Positions 5,762 to 11,958 of a DNA stretch of 11,958 nucleotides are shown piece after piece. The position numbers were made by a program, and so were the translations under genes. Source of the stretch: Candidatus Bathyarchaeota archaeon (GTDB lineage Archaea; Thermoproteota; Bathyarchaeia; TCS64); contig DAOVEE010000040.1 of NCBI GenBank assembly GCA_030669135.1, positions 1-11,958 on the forward strand, written 5' to 3'. The notes under the pieces are model-generated. The model was not told the origin of the DNA. It ran no database searches and saw only the letters and a list, made by a program, of their open reading frames with translations. Numbering within the stretch: the first letter of the stretch is position 1; every line of letters begins with the position of its first letter.

Positions 5762-6148
5762 GGTCCGCGCCGATGAACGGGTTGTCGAGAAGGCACTCGC
5801 GAAGGCTCGACGAGACCTGAACACGTCCGAGACCCTGCTCGACAACGACGAGTACGACTGGTCCCTAACGGTCTCGTACACCGCCATGCTGGGCGCCGCG
5901 AGGGCCTTGATGTTGAGCGGAGGGTATAGGCCGTCGAGTTCCGAGGGGCACGTGGCGGTCGTCAGGTTCATGGAGGCTGTGTCCAGCGACGGGGAGATGC
6001 TGCGGTTCACGGGTATCCTGGATCGTCTGAGGAGGAAGAGGCACCGGGTCGTCTACGAGGAATACGATATAACCTCGGGGATGAGGCAGCTAAAGCCCTT
6101 GAATGGGCCAGGGGCTTCGTTGATAAAATAATTGAGATAATAGATTGA
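5727..6148 (+). pseudogene. HEPN-domain protein, frameshifted and without a canonical start
   Basis: From about 5730 the frame encodes a HEPN-like N-terminus (EELLRRR, then about DERVVEKALAKARRDL), a helix with YTAMLGAARALML and the RNase motif region RLRRKRHRVVYEEYD (R-x5-H). Two faults are visible. First, no ATG, GTG or TTG occurs in frame between the stop at 5700 and ATG 5886, which would remove the first helices; TTA at 5727 stands where a start is expected and is one change from TTG. Second, near 6076-6080 a G-run is one base short: the actual frame goes on to a non-HEPN tail ending at 6131, while the +1-base frame reads EAAKALEWARGFVDKIIEI, a typical HEPN C-terminus, to TGA 6146-6148. 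Either a decayed toxin or a homopolymer sequencing error; CTG 5736 is a possible unusual start. Confidence 0.7.
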
Positions 6149-6190
6149 TGTGTCACAGGCTTTAATCACGCACAGTAACAGTAAAATTCA

Positions 6191-6198
6191 TTTTTTTT
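6191..6198 (+). terminator. T8 terminator after the HEPN/MNT module
   Basis: Eight consecutive T's lie 43 bases after the restored HEPN stop, in AT-rich sequence. This fits an archaeal T-tract terminator. Confidence 0.5.
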
Positions 6199-6232
6199 AG
6201 TAAGATTCTATCGTACAAATTCTAGATATCAA

Positions 6233-6250
6233 TTTAAAAATAGTTTATAC
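6233..6250 (+). promoter_or_regulatory. Promoter of the small ORF
   Basis: TTTAAAAAT (6233-6241) is a good TATA box; a start near 6263 would leave a leader that includes GAGGA (6270-6274), 7 bases ahead of ATG 6282. GTTTATAC (6243-6250) is an alternative box. Confidence 0.45.
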
Positions 6251-6281
6251 CGAGTATATCTTGGTTTTAGAGGAAGCATAC

Positions 6282-6416
6282 ATGTCTGGCATCAAAGAAA
6301 GCACGGAACTTGACGAGGATACAATGTACAAATATGTCGACGTATCAAGAACAAAGGGTGTCTTACCTGCCGACATTTACCTAAAATACATGAAAGAGTA
6401 TCATAACAGGTGTTAG
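6282..6416 (+). CDS. 44-residue small protein, function unknown
   Basis: A short ORF with all the signals of a gene: TATA-like box at 6233, GAGGA Shine-Dalgarno 7 bases ahead of ATG, and isolation from the neighbouring unit by a T8 tract. The product is soluble, acidic at the N-terminus (ESTELDEDT), has a YKYVDV stretch and a helix-like C-terminal half (PADIYLKYMKEY), and ends in NRC. I recognise no family. It could be a truncated remnant of a larger protein, since it stops abruptly at the end of a convergent gene with which it overlaps by four bases. The overlapping ends mean both transcripts could form antisense pairs. Confidence 0.45.
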   Translation: MSGIKESTELDEDTMYKYVDVSRTKGVLPADIYLKYMKEYHNRC

Positions 6417-6847
6417 CTTACCACCACGCTTTCAAGCCCAACTTGCGTTTCCTGATATTCTTCAGCTTCCTCTAGAATCTCATCCACTTCATATCCATTC
6501 AACCTGACCGCGTGTTTTCTTGGCTCATCTTCAAGAACTGTGCCCACTATAGGGAACGGTCTAGGAAACCTTATCAACGGCCTTAAAACCATGCACAGAA
6601 TATACCTGTTTCTTTTTAGATACAGCTCTTCTCTCTTGTCGTCTATCAACCAATCTTCCATTACTTTATCTACTACACCATAGCCAATAATGCATTCACC
6701 GAACATCCATACCCTCTTGACGAACAGTATCTTGTTGCCTCTCACCCACGGTCTATCTATCCTGCTGTAATACCTGCCTGTGTCATAGAGCTGATTCTGT
6801 ATTGCGTCATTCCAGATCCTTATGGCATAGCCATAGTCATCTGTCAT
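6413..6847 (-). CDS. Conserved-looking hypothetical protein, possible PUA/ASCH-like barrel
   Basis: The 144-residue product is soluble and basic to neutral in its body, with an acidic C-terminal tail (EVDEILEEAEEYQE). Alternating hydrophobic strands (KILFVKRVW near 39-47, ECIIGYGVVDKV at about 51-62) and a later YILCMVLRPL segment suggest a small beta-barrel of the PUA, ASCH or EVE kind that often binds RNA. This is a weak fold guess and no diagnostic motif is seen. It has its own promoter (TTATAAAAG on the minus strand at 6899-6891) and no Shine-Dalgarno before ATG 6847. It overlaps the small ORF convergently by four bases. Base composition is more AT-rich than the chaperonin genes beside it, which may indicate transfer. 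Confidence 0.6.
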   Translation of the reverse strand: MTDDYGYAIRIWNDAIQNQLYDTGRYYSRIDRPWVRGNKILFVKRVWMFGECIIGYGVVDKVMEDWLIDDKREELYLKRNRYILCMVLRPLIRFPRPFPIVGTVLEDEPRKHAVRLNGYEVDEILEEAEEYQETQVGLESVVVS

Positions 6848-6880
6848 GGTTGAATGATAAAAATGTCACATAATTAACTC

Positions 6881-6900
6881 TTTTTTAAAACTTTTATAAC
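6881..6900 (-). promoter_or_regulatory. Promoter of the 144-residue protein gene
   Basis: On the minus strand GTTATAAAAG runs into TTTTAAAAAA. The first is a good TATA box; transcription would start near 6869 and leave a leader of about 22 bases before ATG 6847. Confidence 0.45.
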
Positions 6901-6924
6901 AAAAATTGTAGGATACTTTATTAT

Positions 6925-6931
6925 AAAAAAA
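6925..6931 (-). terminator. T-tract terminator of the thermosome operon
   Basis: Seven T's on the minus strand begin 15 bases after the thermosome stop codon at 6946-6948. They separate the operon from the co-directional gene downstream. Confidence 0.5.
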
Positions 6932-6945
6932 GAAATTGGGGTGGA

Positions 6946-8589
6946 CTATATGTCCATGTCCTCGTCCATGCCGCCGGGTGGGCCGCCCGCGCCCATGTCT
7001 GGGCCGCCGCTCTTCGCAGCCACAACGTCGTCGATCCTGAGGATCATGGAAGTCACCTCGATGCCGCTCTTGATGGCCTGCTCCTTCACCACCGTGGGCT
7101 CCACGACTCCCTCGCCCATCATGTCGATGACGCCCTCGTCGTAGACGTTGACGCCCATGTGGGCGCCCTCCTTCTTGGCGTGGGCGGTCTTCATCGCCAC
7201 CATGGTGTCCAGGATGTCTAGGCCCGCGTTCTCCGCCAGCGTGCGGGGGATGATCTCCAAGGCGTCGGCGAAGGCCTCGATGGCCAGCTGCTCTCGGCCG
7301 CCCACCTGGGCGGCGTAGCCGCGTACGGCCTTGCTCATCTCCATCTCGACGCTTCCGCCGCCTGCCACCATCTTTGGGGTCTCGGCGACATCGCTGATGA
7401 CGTAGAGGGCGTCGTTGAGCGACCTCTCGGCCTCGTCGATCATGCGCTCCAGGCCCGCCCTGATGAAGATGGCGACGGCCTTGGGGTCCTTGCACTCCTC
7501 GACGAAGATCATCTTGTCGTTGCCGACCTTCTTCTCCTCGACGACGCCGCAGACGCCTAGGTCGCTCTTCTTCAGGTCGGCCAGGTTGTTGACGACCTTG
7601 CCGCCCGTGGCTTTGGCGAGCTTCTCCATGTCGCTCTTCTTGACGCGCCTGGCGCTGAGCACGCCCGCCTTGGCGAGGTAGTGCTGGGCCACGTCGTCGA
7701 TGCCCTTCTGGCAGAAGAGCACGTTGGCGCCGGTCTCCATGACCTGGTCCACCTTCCTCTTCAGCATGTCGGATTCCTGGTCCAGGAACGCCTTGATGCT
7801 GTCGGGGCTGGTGATCTTGATCTCGGCGTCGAACTCTGTCTTCTTGACCTCCAGAGGCGTGTCCAGGAGCATGATCTTCGCCTTCTTGATCTTCTTCGGC
7901 ATTCCGGCGTGCACGACCTCCTTGTCGACGATTATACCCTTCACGAGCTGCGTGTCACGGAGGCCCTCGCCCTCCTTCTTGACGATCTGGACGTTGTCGA
8001 CGTCGGCGATGACGGTTCCGTCCCGTTCCTCGATCACCTGCTTGATGGCGTCGATGACGATGCCGCTCAGGTGGTCGCGGACGGACGAGACTGCCTTGCT
8101 CCTAATGCTGGTGTTGCTCAGCTTCATGAGGGTATCCCGGTCGTCCAAGTCGACGTCCTTGGAGACACCCTCGAGGGTCTCCAGGGCCTTCTCGGCCGCC
8201 TTCTGGTAGCCGCTGATGATGATGCTCGGGTGGATTTTGTCCTCCAGAAGCTCACCTGCCTTCTTCAACAGCTCGCCGGCCAGCAGCACCGCGGAGGTGG
8301 TGCCGTCCCCGACCTCCTTGTCCTGAGTCTTGCTGACCTCGATCATCATCTTGGCGGCGGGGTGCTGCACGTCGATCTCGTCGAGAATCGTGGCTCCGTC
8401 GCTTGTGATGGTGATGTCGCCCAGGCTGTCGATGAGCATCTTGTCCATGCCCCGTGGGCCGAGTGTGGTCTTCAGCACCTCCGCGATTATCTGGGCCGCT
8501 ACCATGTTGCTTTTACGTGCGTCGCGGCCTCTGCTTCGCTGGGTGTCCTCCCTCAGTACGATAACCGGTTGTCCTCCATAGTATGCCAT
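6946..8589 (-). CDS. Thermosome subunit (group II chaperonin), second gene of the operon
   Basis: The 547-residue protein has the full length and motif set of an archaeal thermosome subunit. This is an ATP-driven, lid-bearing double-ring chaperonin that folds proteins in the cytosol. Visible motifs: LGPRGMDKM (43-51), TSDGATIL (62-69), nucleotide-binding GDGTTS (94-99) and VAGGGSVEME in the second equatorial half. The C-terminus is short: GGPPGG followed by the acidic end MDEDMDI, unlike the GGM-repeat tail of its partner. ATG 8589 lies 12 bases after the previous stop, and that TAG is part of the Shine-Dalgarno (TAGGAGG), so translation is coupled. The two subunits probably assemble into one hetero-oligomeric ring; alternating order is family knowledge. 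Confidence 0.97.
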   Translation of the reverse strand: MAYYGGQPVIVLREDTQRSRGRDARKSNMVAAQIIAEVLKTTLGPRGMDKMLIDSLGDITITSDGATILDEIDVQHPAAKMMIEVSKTQDKEVGDGTTSAVLLAGELLKKAGELLEDKIHPSIIISGYQKAAEKALETLEGVSKDVDLDDRDTLMKLSNTSIRSKAVSSVRDHLSGIVIDAIKQVIEERDGTVIADVDNVQIVKKEGEGLRDTQLVKGIIVDKEVVHAGMPKKIKKAKIMLLDTPLEVKKTEFDAEIKITSPDSIKAFLDQESDMLKRKVDQVMETGANVLFCQKGIDDVAQHYLAKAGVLSARRVKKSDMEKLAKATGGKVVNNLADLKKSDLGVCGVVEEKKVGNDKMIFVEECKDPKAVAIFIRAGLERMIDEAERSLNDALYVISDVAETPKMVAGGGSVEMEMSKAVRGYAAQVGGREQLAIEAFADALEIIPRTLAENAGLDILDTMVAMKTAHAKKEGAHMGVNVYDEGVIDMMGEGVVEPTVVKEQAIKSGIEVTSMILRIDDVVAAKSGGPDMGAGGPPGGMDEDMDI

Positions 8590-8601
8590 TTCATCTGCCT
8601 C

Positions 8602-10260
8602 CTACATCATGGGCGGCATTCCGCCTGGCATTCCGCCCGGCATGCCTCCCATTCCTCCTCCCGGTGGCCCCGCCGGTGCCCTCATCTTGGAGACAGCGAT
8701 CATGTCGTCTATCCTCAGAAGCATTGTGCTCGCCTCGGTCGCCGACTTGATGAATTGGGCTTTGACGACCATGGGCTCGTAGACGTCGAGCTTCGTCATC
8801 TCCGATACCACGTTTTTGAAGCCGTCGACGCCGATCCATTTCTTTCCCTTGGCGTGCTCGCTCTGCATCTCGCTGATCGCGTCGATGGGGTCCATCCCGC
8901 TGTTCTCCGCGAGGGTCGTCGGTATGACCTCAAGGGCGTCGGCGAACGCGTTAACGGCGAGCCTCTCGCGGCCAACCAGCTTCTCCGCGTAGTCGCGAAG
9001 CAGCCGGGCGACCTCGATCTCAGGTGCCCCGCCGCCTGCGACGATCTTAGGCTCCTCGACGACGTCCTTGACGACGCAGAGGGCGTCATGGATGCTTCGG
9101 TTGGCCTCGTCGACGACGCGCTCGGTGCCTCCCCTGATGAGGATGCTCACGGCCTTGGGGTTCTTGCAGCCCTCGACGAATATCATCTTGTCGTCGCTGA
9201 TCTTCTTCTCCTCGACGCTCGCGGCGTAGCCTGCGTCGTCGCTGTTGAGCTGGTCGACGCTGGAGACAATCTTGGCGCCCGTCGCCTTGGCTAGGGCCTC
9301 CATGTCGCTCTTCTTGAGCCGGCGAGCGGCCAGTATGCCCTCGCGGCTGAGGAAGTGCTGCACCATGTCGTCGATGCCCTTCTGGCATAGAAGCACGTTG
9401 ATCCCCGCCTCCTTGACCTTGCTGACCATGTCGCGGAGCATCTGCTCCTCCTGGTCCAGGTAGGCCTGCATCTGCTCGGGTGTCTCGATGCTGATCTTAG
9501 CGTCGAACTCGGTCTTCTCGATCTCCATGGCGGCGTTGAGCAGCCCTATCTTGGCTTCCTTCACCAGCTTGGGCATGCCGTCGTGGACGATCTCCTTGTC
9601 GATGATGAGGCCATTTATCAGGCTCGTGTCGGTCATCGATCCGCCGGGCTTCTTCTCGATCTTGATCATGTCGAGGTCCACCTTGTATCCGCCGTTGCCT
9701 TCCTCCGCTATCTGGAGGACCGCGCCGACAGCGACGTCGCTCAGGTGATCTCTGTACCCGCTGATGAGCTTGCTGGCCATCGTGGTCATGGCGACCTTCT
9801 TGAGAACCTTCTTGTCCTTGGGCTTCACCTTCTCGGCGATCTCCTCAAGGATCTCTAGGGCCTTTTCCTCTGCCTGCCTGTAGCCGTCTATGATTACTGT
9901 GGGGTGTACCTTCTTTTCCATGAGCTCAGCGGCGTTGCCGAGGAGCTCGCCTGTGAGGATCACGACGCTCGTCGTTCCGTCTCCAACCTCGTCGTCCTGG
10001 GTCTTGCTGACCTCCACCATCATCTTGGCGGCTGGGTGCTGCACGTCCATCTCCTTGAGCATAGTTGCTCCGTCGTTGGTGATGGTCACGTCGCCGAAGC
10101 TGTCCACCAGCATCTTGTCCATGCCCTTGGGGCCTAGGCTGGTCTTCACAGCCTCAGAGACGATCCGGGCGGCCATGATGTTGCTGCCGCGGGCGTCCTT
10201 CCCGGTGGAGCGCTCGGTACCCTCCTTCAGGATGATGACGGGTTGTCCTTGTGCACTCAA
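8602..10260 (-). CDS. Thermosome subunit (group II chaperonin), first gene of the operon
   Basis: The 552-residue chaperonin subunit has LGPKGMDKM (42-50), TNDGATML (61-68), GDGTTS (93-98) and VAGGGAPEIE in the second equatorial half. It ends in a Gly-Met-Pro-rich tail with GGMPGGMPGGMPPMM, the flexible tail that typically lines the ring cavity. The start is TTG at 10260, supported by AAGGAG (minus strand, 10274-10269) 8 bases upstream and by the usual N-terminal spacing to QPVIILKEGT. It is clearly paralogous to the downstream subunit; many motifs match one for one. It lies behind a promoter with a tandem operator, so heat or stress control is likely. The TTG start may temper its translation. 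Confidence 0.97.
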   Translation of the reverse strand: MSAQGQPVIILKEGTERSTGKDARGSNIMAARIVSEAVKTSLGPKGMDKMLVDSFGDVTITNDGATMLKEMDVQHPAAKMMVEVSKTQDDEVGDGTTSVVILTGELLGNAAELMEKKVHPTVIIDGYRQAEEKALEILEEIAEKVKPKDKKVLKKVAMTTMASKLISGYRDHLSDVAVGAVLQIAEEGNGGYKVDLDMIKIEKKPGGSMTDTSLINGLIIDKEIVHDGMPKLVKEAKIGLLNAAMEIEKTEFDAKISIETPEQMQAYLDQEEQMLRDMVSKVKEAGINVLLCQKGIDDMVQHFLSREGILAARRLKKSDMEALAKATGAKIVSSVDQLNSDDAGYAASVEEKKISDDKMIFVEGCKNPKAVSILIRGGTERVVDEANRSIHDALCVVKDVVEEPKIVAGGGAPEIEVARLLRDYAEKLVGRERLAVNAFADALEVIPTTLAENSGMDPIDAISEMQSEHAKGKKWIGVDGFKNVVSEMTKLDVYEPMVVKAQFIKSATEASTMLLRIDDMIAVSKMRAPAGPPGGGMGGMPGGMPGGMPPMM

Positions 10261-10268
10261 TCTTTTTT

Positions 10269-10274
10269 CTCCTT
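10269..10274 (-). promoter_or_regulatory. Shine-Dalgarno that decides the TTG start of the first thermosome gene
   Basis: AAGGAG on the minus strand lies 8 bases ahead of TTG 10260. No in-frame ATG lies nearby at a better spacing. Confidence 0.65.
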
Positions 10275-10288
10275 AGTGTTCACCACGG

Positions 10289-10394
10289 GTATACTGCGGC
10301 GCGTAGAAATCGAAGATGGCTCTCCTTGAGTATACGCTGTTTTGTCGCCGCTCATAGGTATACCACTCGTGGTTGTAAACCAAGAGTTGTATAC
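10289..10394. repeat. Cluster of four GTATAC palindromes in the thermosome leader and promoter
   Basis: GTATAC occurs at 10289-10294, 10330-10335, 10358-10363 and 10389-10394, with steps of 41, 28 and 31 bp. The third is extended to the 8-bp palindrome GGTATACC. Four copies of one hexamer in 106 bases is far more than chance. The last lies inside the tandem operator; the other three fall in the inferred 118-base leader. They could be binding sites of a second regulator. Confidence 0.5.
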
Positions 10395-10395
10395 C
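10371..10395 (-). promoter_or_regulatory. Tandem operator at the thermosome promoter
   Basis: GGTTGTAAACC (plus strand, 10371-10381) is followed 14 bp later by AGTTGTATACC (10385-10395), two changes from the first. The pair begins about 9 bp downstream of the TATA box centre on the minus strand and covers the expected transcript start, where a bound protein would block RNA polymerase. The same pair, with the same 14-bp step and place, occurs at the regulator's own promoter. Confidence 0.65.
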
Positions 10396-10399
10396 TAGG

Positions 10400-10418
10400 C
10401 TTATAAAAAACCTTTTGG
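10400..10418 (-). promoter_or_regulatory. Core promoter of the thermosome operon
   Basis: On the minus strand CCAAAAGG (BRE-like, 10418-10411) is followed by TTTTTTATAAG (10410-10400), a strong TATA box. Transcription should begin near 10378, giving a leader of about 118 bases. Confidence 0.65.
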
Positions 10419-10433
10419 TAGCCCCCAAGGGCT
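10405..10433 (-). terminator. Hairpin and T-tract after the regulator gene
   Basis: On the minus strand AGCCC and GGGCT (10433-10420) form a 5-bp hairpin directly after the regulator stop, followed by T6 at 10410-10405. The T-run is shared with the thermosome TATA box, so the terminator of one unit and the promoter of the next overlap. Confidence 0.4.
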
Positions 10434-11153
10434 CTAGATGAAATCCCTGAGCTGAATTATATTGTTTTCCTTTTTCACGAGGCCCTCTTTCTCGAGCTCA
10501 CTGACTATGTCCCTGATCACGTCCTCCCGCAGCTGGAAAGTCCGGGAGAGCACCTTTACGCTCGTGGGGCCCTGATCCACTATGTGGTGGACGATCTGCT
10601 TCTTCCGGCGGTCCATCTCCTCGAGGGCGTTCTGGGCCGCCCCCAAGGCGAGGTTCCTTATGTAGAGGAGCCTGGCGCGGCGCTTCTCAAGGCCGTCCAG
10701 CTCGTCGTCGATGACATGTATTATCTGGCTCAGGGGGGTGACGTCGTCCGGGTCTAGGCTGTCCTCCTCCATGTCCTTGACCTGCTCCTCGAGCCGCTCC
10801 ATGTGGTTGTCGTGCTGTATCCACTGCCCGGGGTTGTTGAAGCTGATGAGCCGCTCGTTGTAGAGGGCGGGGCTGAAGTCGATCTGGAGGCTGTAGAACT
10901 TGTTCAGATGGAAGACGTTCTTGTCCGCGCCCCTGTTGCTCTTCTGCCTGACCACATCGACGAGCTCGGCATTCCTGATTACCTTGAGGTGTTTGGCGGC
11001 CAGCTGCTGCGCTATGTTAAGCTCGTTGCTGAGCCTGAGCGTATAGTCCGGGCCCTCGCTGAGCTTCCTTATGATGCTCCTGCGCACGGGGTTCCCTAGG
11101 ACCCCTACGACGGTCTCGAAGTCTTTCCTAGCCACTCGTCTCTTGCCGGACAC
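10434..11153 (-). CDS. Two-headed winged-helix regulator, predicted heat-shock repressor
   Basis: The 239-residue protein starts with an ArsR-like winged helix (about 12-95; LGNPVRRSIIRKLSEG, then QLAAKHLKVI as recognition helix). A charged helical, coiled-coil-like middle (about 115-183) follows, then a second small winged helix at the C-terminus (about 184-237; VKVLSRTFQLREDVIRDIVSEL). The start is GTG 11153, with GTG 11135 as an alternative; no Shine-Dalgarno is present and the inferred leader is only about ten bases. It lies directly ahead of the chaperonin operon, and its promoter carries the same tandem operator. By analogy with Phr of Pyrococcus and HSR1 of Archaeoglobus (established archaeal heat-shock repressors), it probably represses itself and the thermosome genes; this is inference. 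Confidence 0.8.
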   Translation of the reverse strand: MSGKRRVARKDFETVVGVLGNPVRRSIIRKLSEGPDYTLRLSNELNIAQQLAAKHLKVIRNAELVDVVRQKSNRGADKNVFHLNKFYSLQIDFSPALYNERLISFNNPGQWIQHDNHMERLEEQVKDMEEDSLDPDDVTPLSQIIHVIDDELDGLEKRRARLLYIRNLALGAAQNALEEMDRRKKQIVHHIVDQGPTSVKVLSRTFQLREDVIRDIVSELEKEGLVKKENNIIQLRDFI

Positions 11154-11154
11154 A

Positions 11155-11178
11155 GGTTGTAAACCAAAGGTTGTAAAC
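11155..11178 (-). promoter_or_regulatory. Tandem operator at the regulator's own promoter
   Basis: GGTTGTAAACC (plus strand, 11155-11165) and GGTTGTAAAC (11169-11178) are direct repeats at a 14-bp step. They lie between the TATA box and the GTG start, covering the expected start of transcription near 11164. The exact match to 10371-10381 links the two promoters. Confidence 0.7.
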
Positions 11179-11186
11179 TGTGATGG

Positions 11187-11194
11187 TTTAAAAA
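11187..11194 (-). promoter_or_regulatory. TATA box of the regulator gene
   Basis: TTTTTAAA on the minus strand, about 37 bases ahead of GTG 11153 and 9 bp from the operator. It also lies just after the dehydrogenase stop, so the T-run may double as that gene's terminator. Confidence 0.5.
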
Positions 11195-11208
11195 GATTTT
11201 GAGGCGGC

Positions 11209-11958
11209 TCAGAGCCTCTCGATGACGGCGTCGGCCACGTCGTCCGTAGTGTTGGCGCCGCCGAGGTCCGGCGTCCTGACCTCGCCTTCCTCGAGGACCT
11301 TGAGGACGGCCGCCTCCACGCGGTCCGCCGCCTCCTTCTCGCCGAGCCACTCCAGCATCATGGCGGCGCTCAGGATGGTGGCGACAGGGTTGGCTATGCC
11401 CTTGCCTGCGATGTCAGGCGCCGATCCGTGGACGGGCTCGAAGATGCAGAGTTCGTCACCGACGTTGCCGCTGGGCGCCATGCCCAGGCCGCCGACTAGG
11501 CCCGCGGCCTCGTCGCTTAGGATGTCGCCGAACATGTTGGTGGTGACTATGACCTGGAACTGCTGGGGCGAGAGGACGAGCTTCATGGCGCAGGCGTCGA
11601 CGATGACCTCCTCGTAGGCGATGCCGGGGTAGTCCTTGGCTACGTCCCGTGCCGCCTCGAGGAACACGTCGTCCGTGTAGTCCAGTACGTTGGCCTTGTG
11701 GACGGCGGAGACCTTGGACTTGCCGTTTCTCCGGGCGTACTCGAAGGCGTACCGTACGATGCGCTCGCTGGCCTCCCGCGTGATGACCCTGACGTTGAAC
11801 CCGTAGTCCCTGCCTCTGTCGCCTATCATCTTGTAGATGCCCTCGGTGTTCTCGCGGACGATCATGATGTCGACGTCGGGGTTGACGGCGGGGACGCCGG
11901 GGTACGCCTTGGCGGGCCGCAGGTTTGCGTATAGGTTGAGCCTCTGCCTCAGCGGTAT
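11209..11958 (-). CDS. Isocitrate/isopropylmalate dehydrogenase-family protein, 5' end outside the window
   Basis: The visible 249 codons are the C-terminal two thirds or so of a beta-decarboxylating dehydrogenase; the frame is open to the window edge and the true start is missing. Signatures in order: substrate-binding YANLRP, RENTEGIY, the Lys-bearing HKANVL, NMFGDILSDEAA with metal-binding Asp residues, and the cofactor segment HGSAPDIAGKGIANP. These enzymes oxidise and decarboxylate a 2-hydroxy acid with NAD(P)+ and Mg or Mn. YANLRP and the general length suit the isopropylmalate or homoisocitrate branch as well as archaeal isocitrate dehydrogenase, and the N-terminal substrate-specific loop is not visible, so the substrate cannot be fixed. 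It ends 55 bases ahead of the regulator on the same strand; no pathway partner is in view. Confidence 0.9.
   Translation of the reverse strand: MPLRQRLNLYANLRPAKAYPGVPAVNPDVDIMIVRENTEGIYKMIGDRGRDYGFNVRVITREASERIVRYAFEYARRNGKSKVSAVHKANVLDYTDDVFLEAARDVAKDYPGIAYEEVIVDACAMKLVLSPQQFQVIVTTNMFGDILSDEAAGLVGGLGMAPSGNVGDELCIFEPVHGSAPDIAGKGIANPVATILSAAMMLEWLGEKEAADRVEAAVLKVLEEGEVRTPDLGGANTTDDVADAVIERL

Noticed and set aside
5567..6010. A 147-codon minus-strand frame opposite the MNT/HEPN genes
   Set aside because: The plus strand carries recognisable domains throughout; the antisense product has no motif and no promoter.
6866..7495. A 209-codon minus-strand frame inside the second thermosome gene
   Set aside because: An Arg/Gly/His-rich product typical of an out-of-frame reading of a GC-rich gene, and it crosses the operon terminator.
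7681..9294. A 537-codon plus-strand open frame across both chaperonin genes
   Set aside because: It runs antisense to two certain genes, is low-complexity in Leu, Asp, His and Val as expected from complementing their codons, and has no start signals. It is a shadow of GC-rich codon use.

Overview
The window is archaeal. It carries two tandem group II chaperonin (thermosome) genes, TATA-like boxes about 25 nt ahead of probable transcript starts, T-tract terminators, and a HEPN/MNT module of the kind common in thermophilic archaea. The lineage cannot be fixed from sequence alone; an uncultured Thermoproteota-type archaeon is only a guess. No rRNA, tRNA, CRISPR array or transposase is visible.

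Left part (1-5013, plus strand). A tight four-gene operon (155-3169) encodes four predicted membrane proteins. Two have a soluble domain between terminal membrane segments, the first resembling DUF6754, and they alternate with two multi-span proteins. An alpha/beta hydrolase of the S9 peptidase type follows at 3967-5013. Between them lie about 800 bases with no credible gene but dense hairpins, including a 22-nt-arm interrupted stem and a 13-bp inverted pair 390 bases apart. This looks like a large structured RNA or RNA-rich element. A ~65-nt part of it (3804-3871) is repeated at about 80% identity at the left edge (1-66). Both copies lie just ahead of a gene, and each is followed by a gene-specific perfect hairpin and a purine-rich tract before the start codon. 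This is the most promising undescribed signal in the window.

Middle part (5100-6850). An MNT nucleotidyltransferase with an N-terminal winged helix sits behind a promoter with two 13-bp repeats spaced 21 bp. Its HEPN partner lacks a canonical start codon and is frameshifted near its end, so it is probably a pseudogene unless the assembly is wrong. Next come an untracked 44-codon ORF with promoter and Shine-Dalgarno, and a convergent 144-aa protein of unknown function that overlaps it by four bases.

Right part (6946-11958, minus strand). In transcription order: an isocitrate/isopropylmalate dehydrogenase-family gene cut by the window edge, a two-headed winged-helix regulator, and the two thermosome genes in one operon. 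The regulator's own promoter and the thermosome promoter share a tandem operator (GGTTGTAAACC, 14-bp step) just downstream of the TATA box. This predicts a self-regulating heat-shock repressor controlling the chaperonins, analogous to Phr or HSR1. Four GTATAC palindromes also crowd the thermosome leader.
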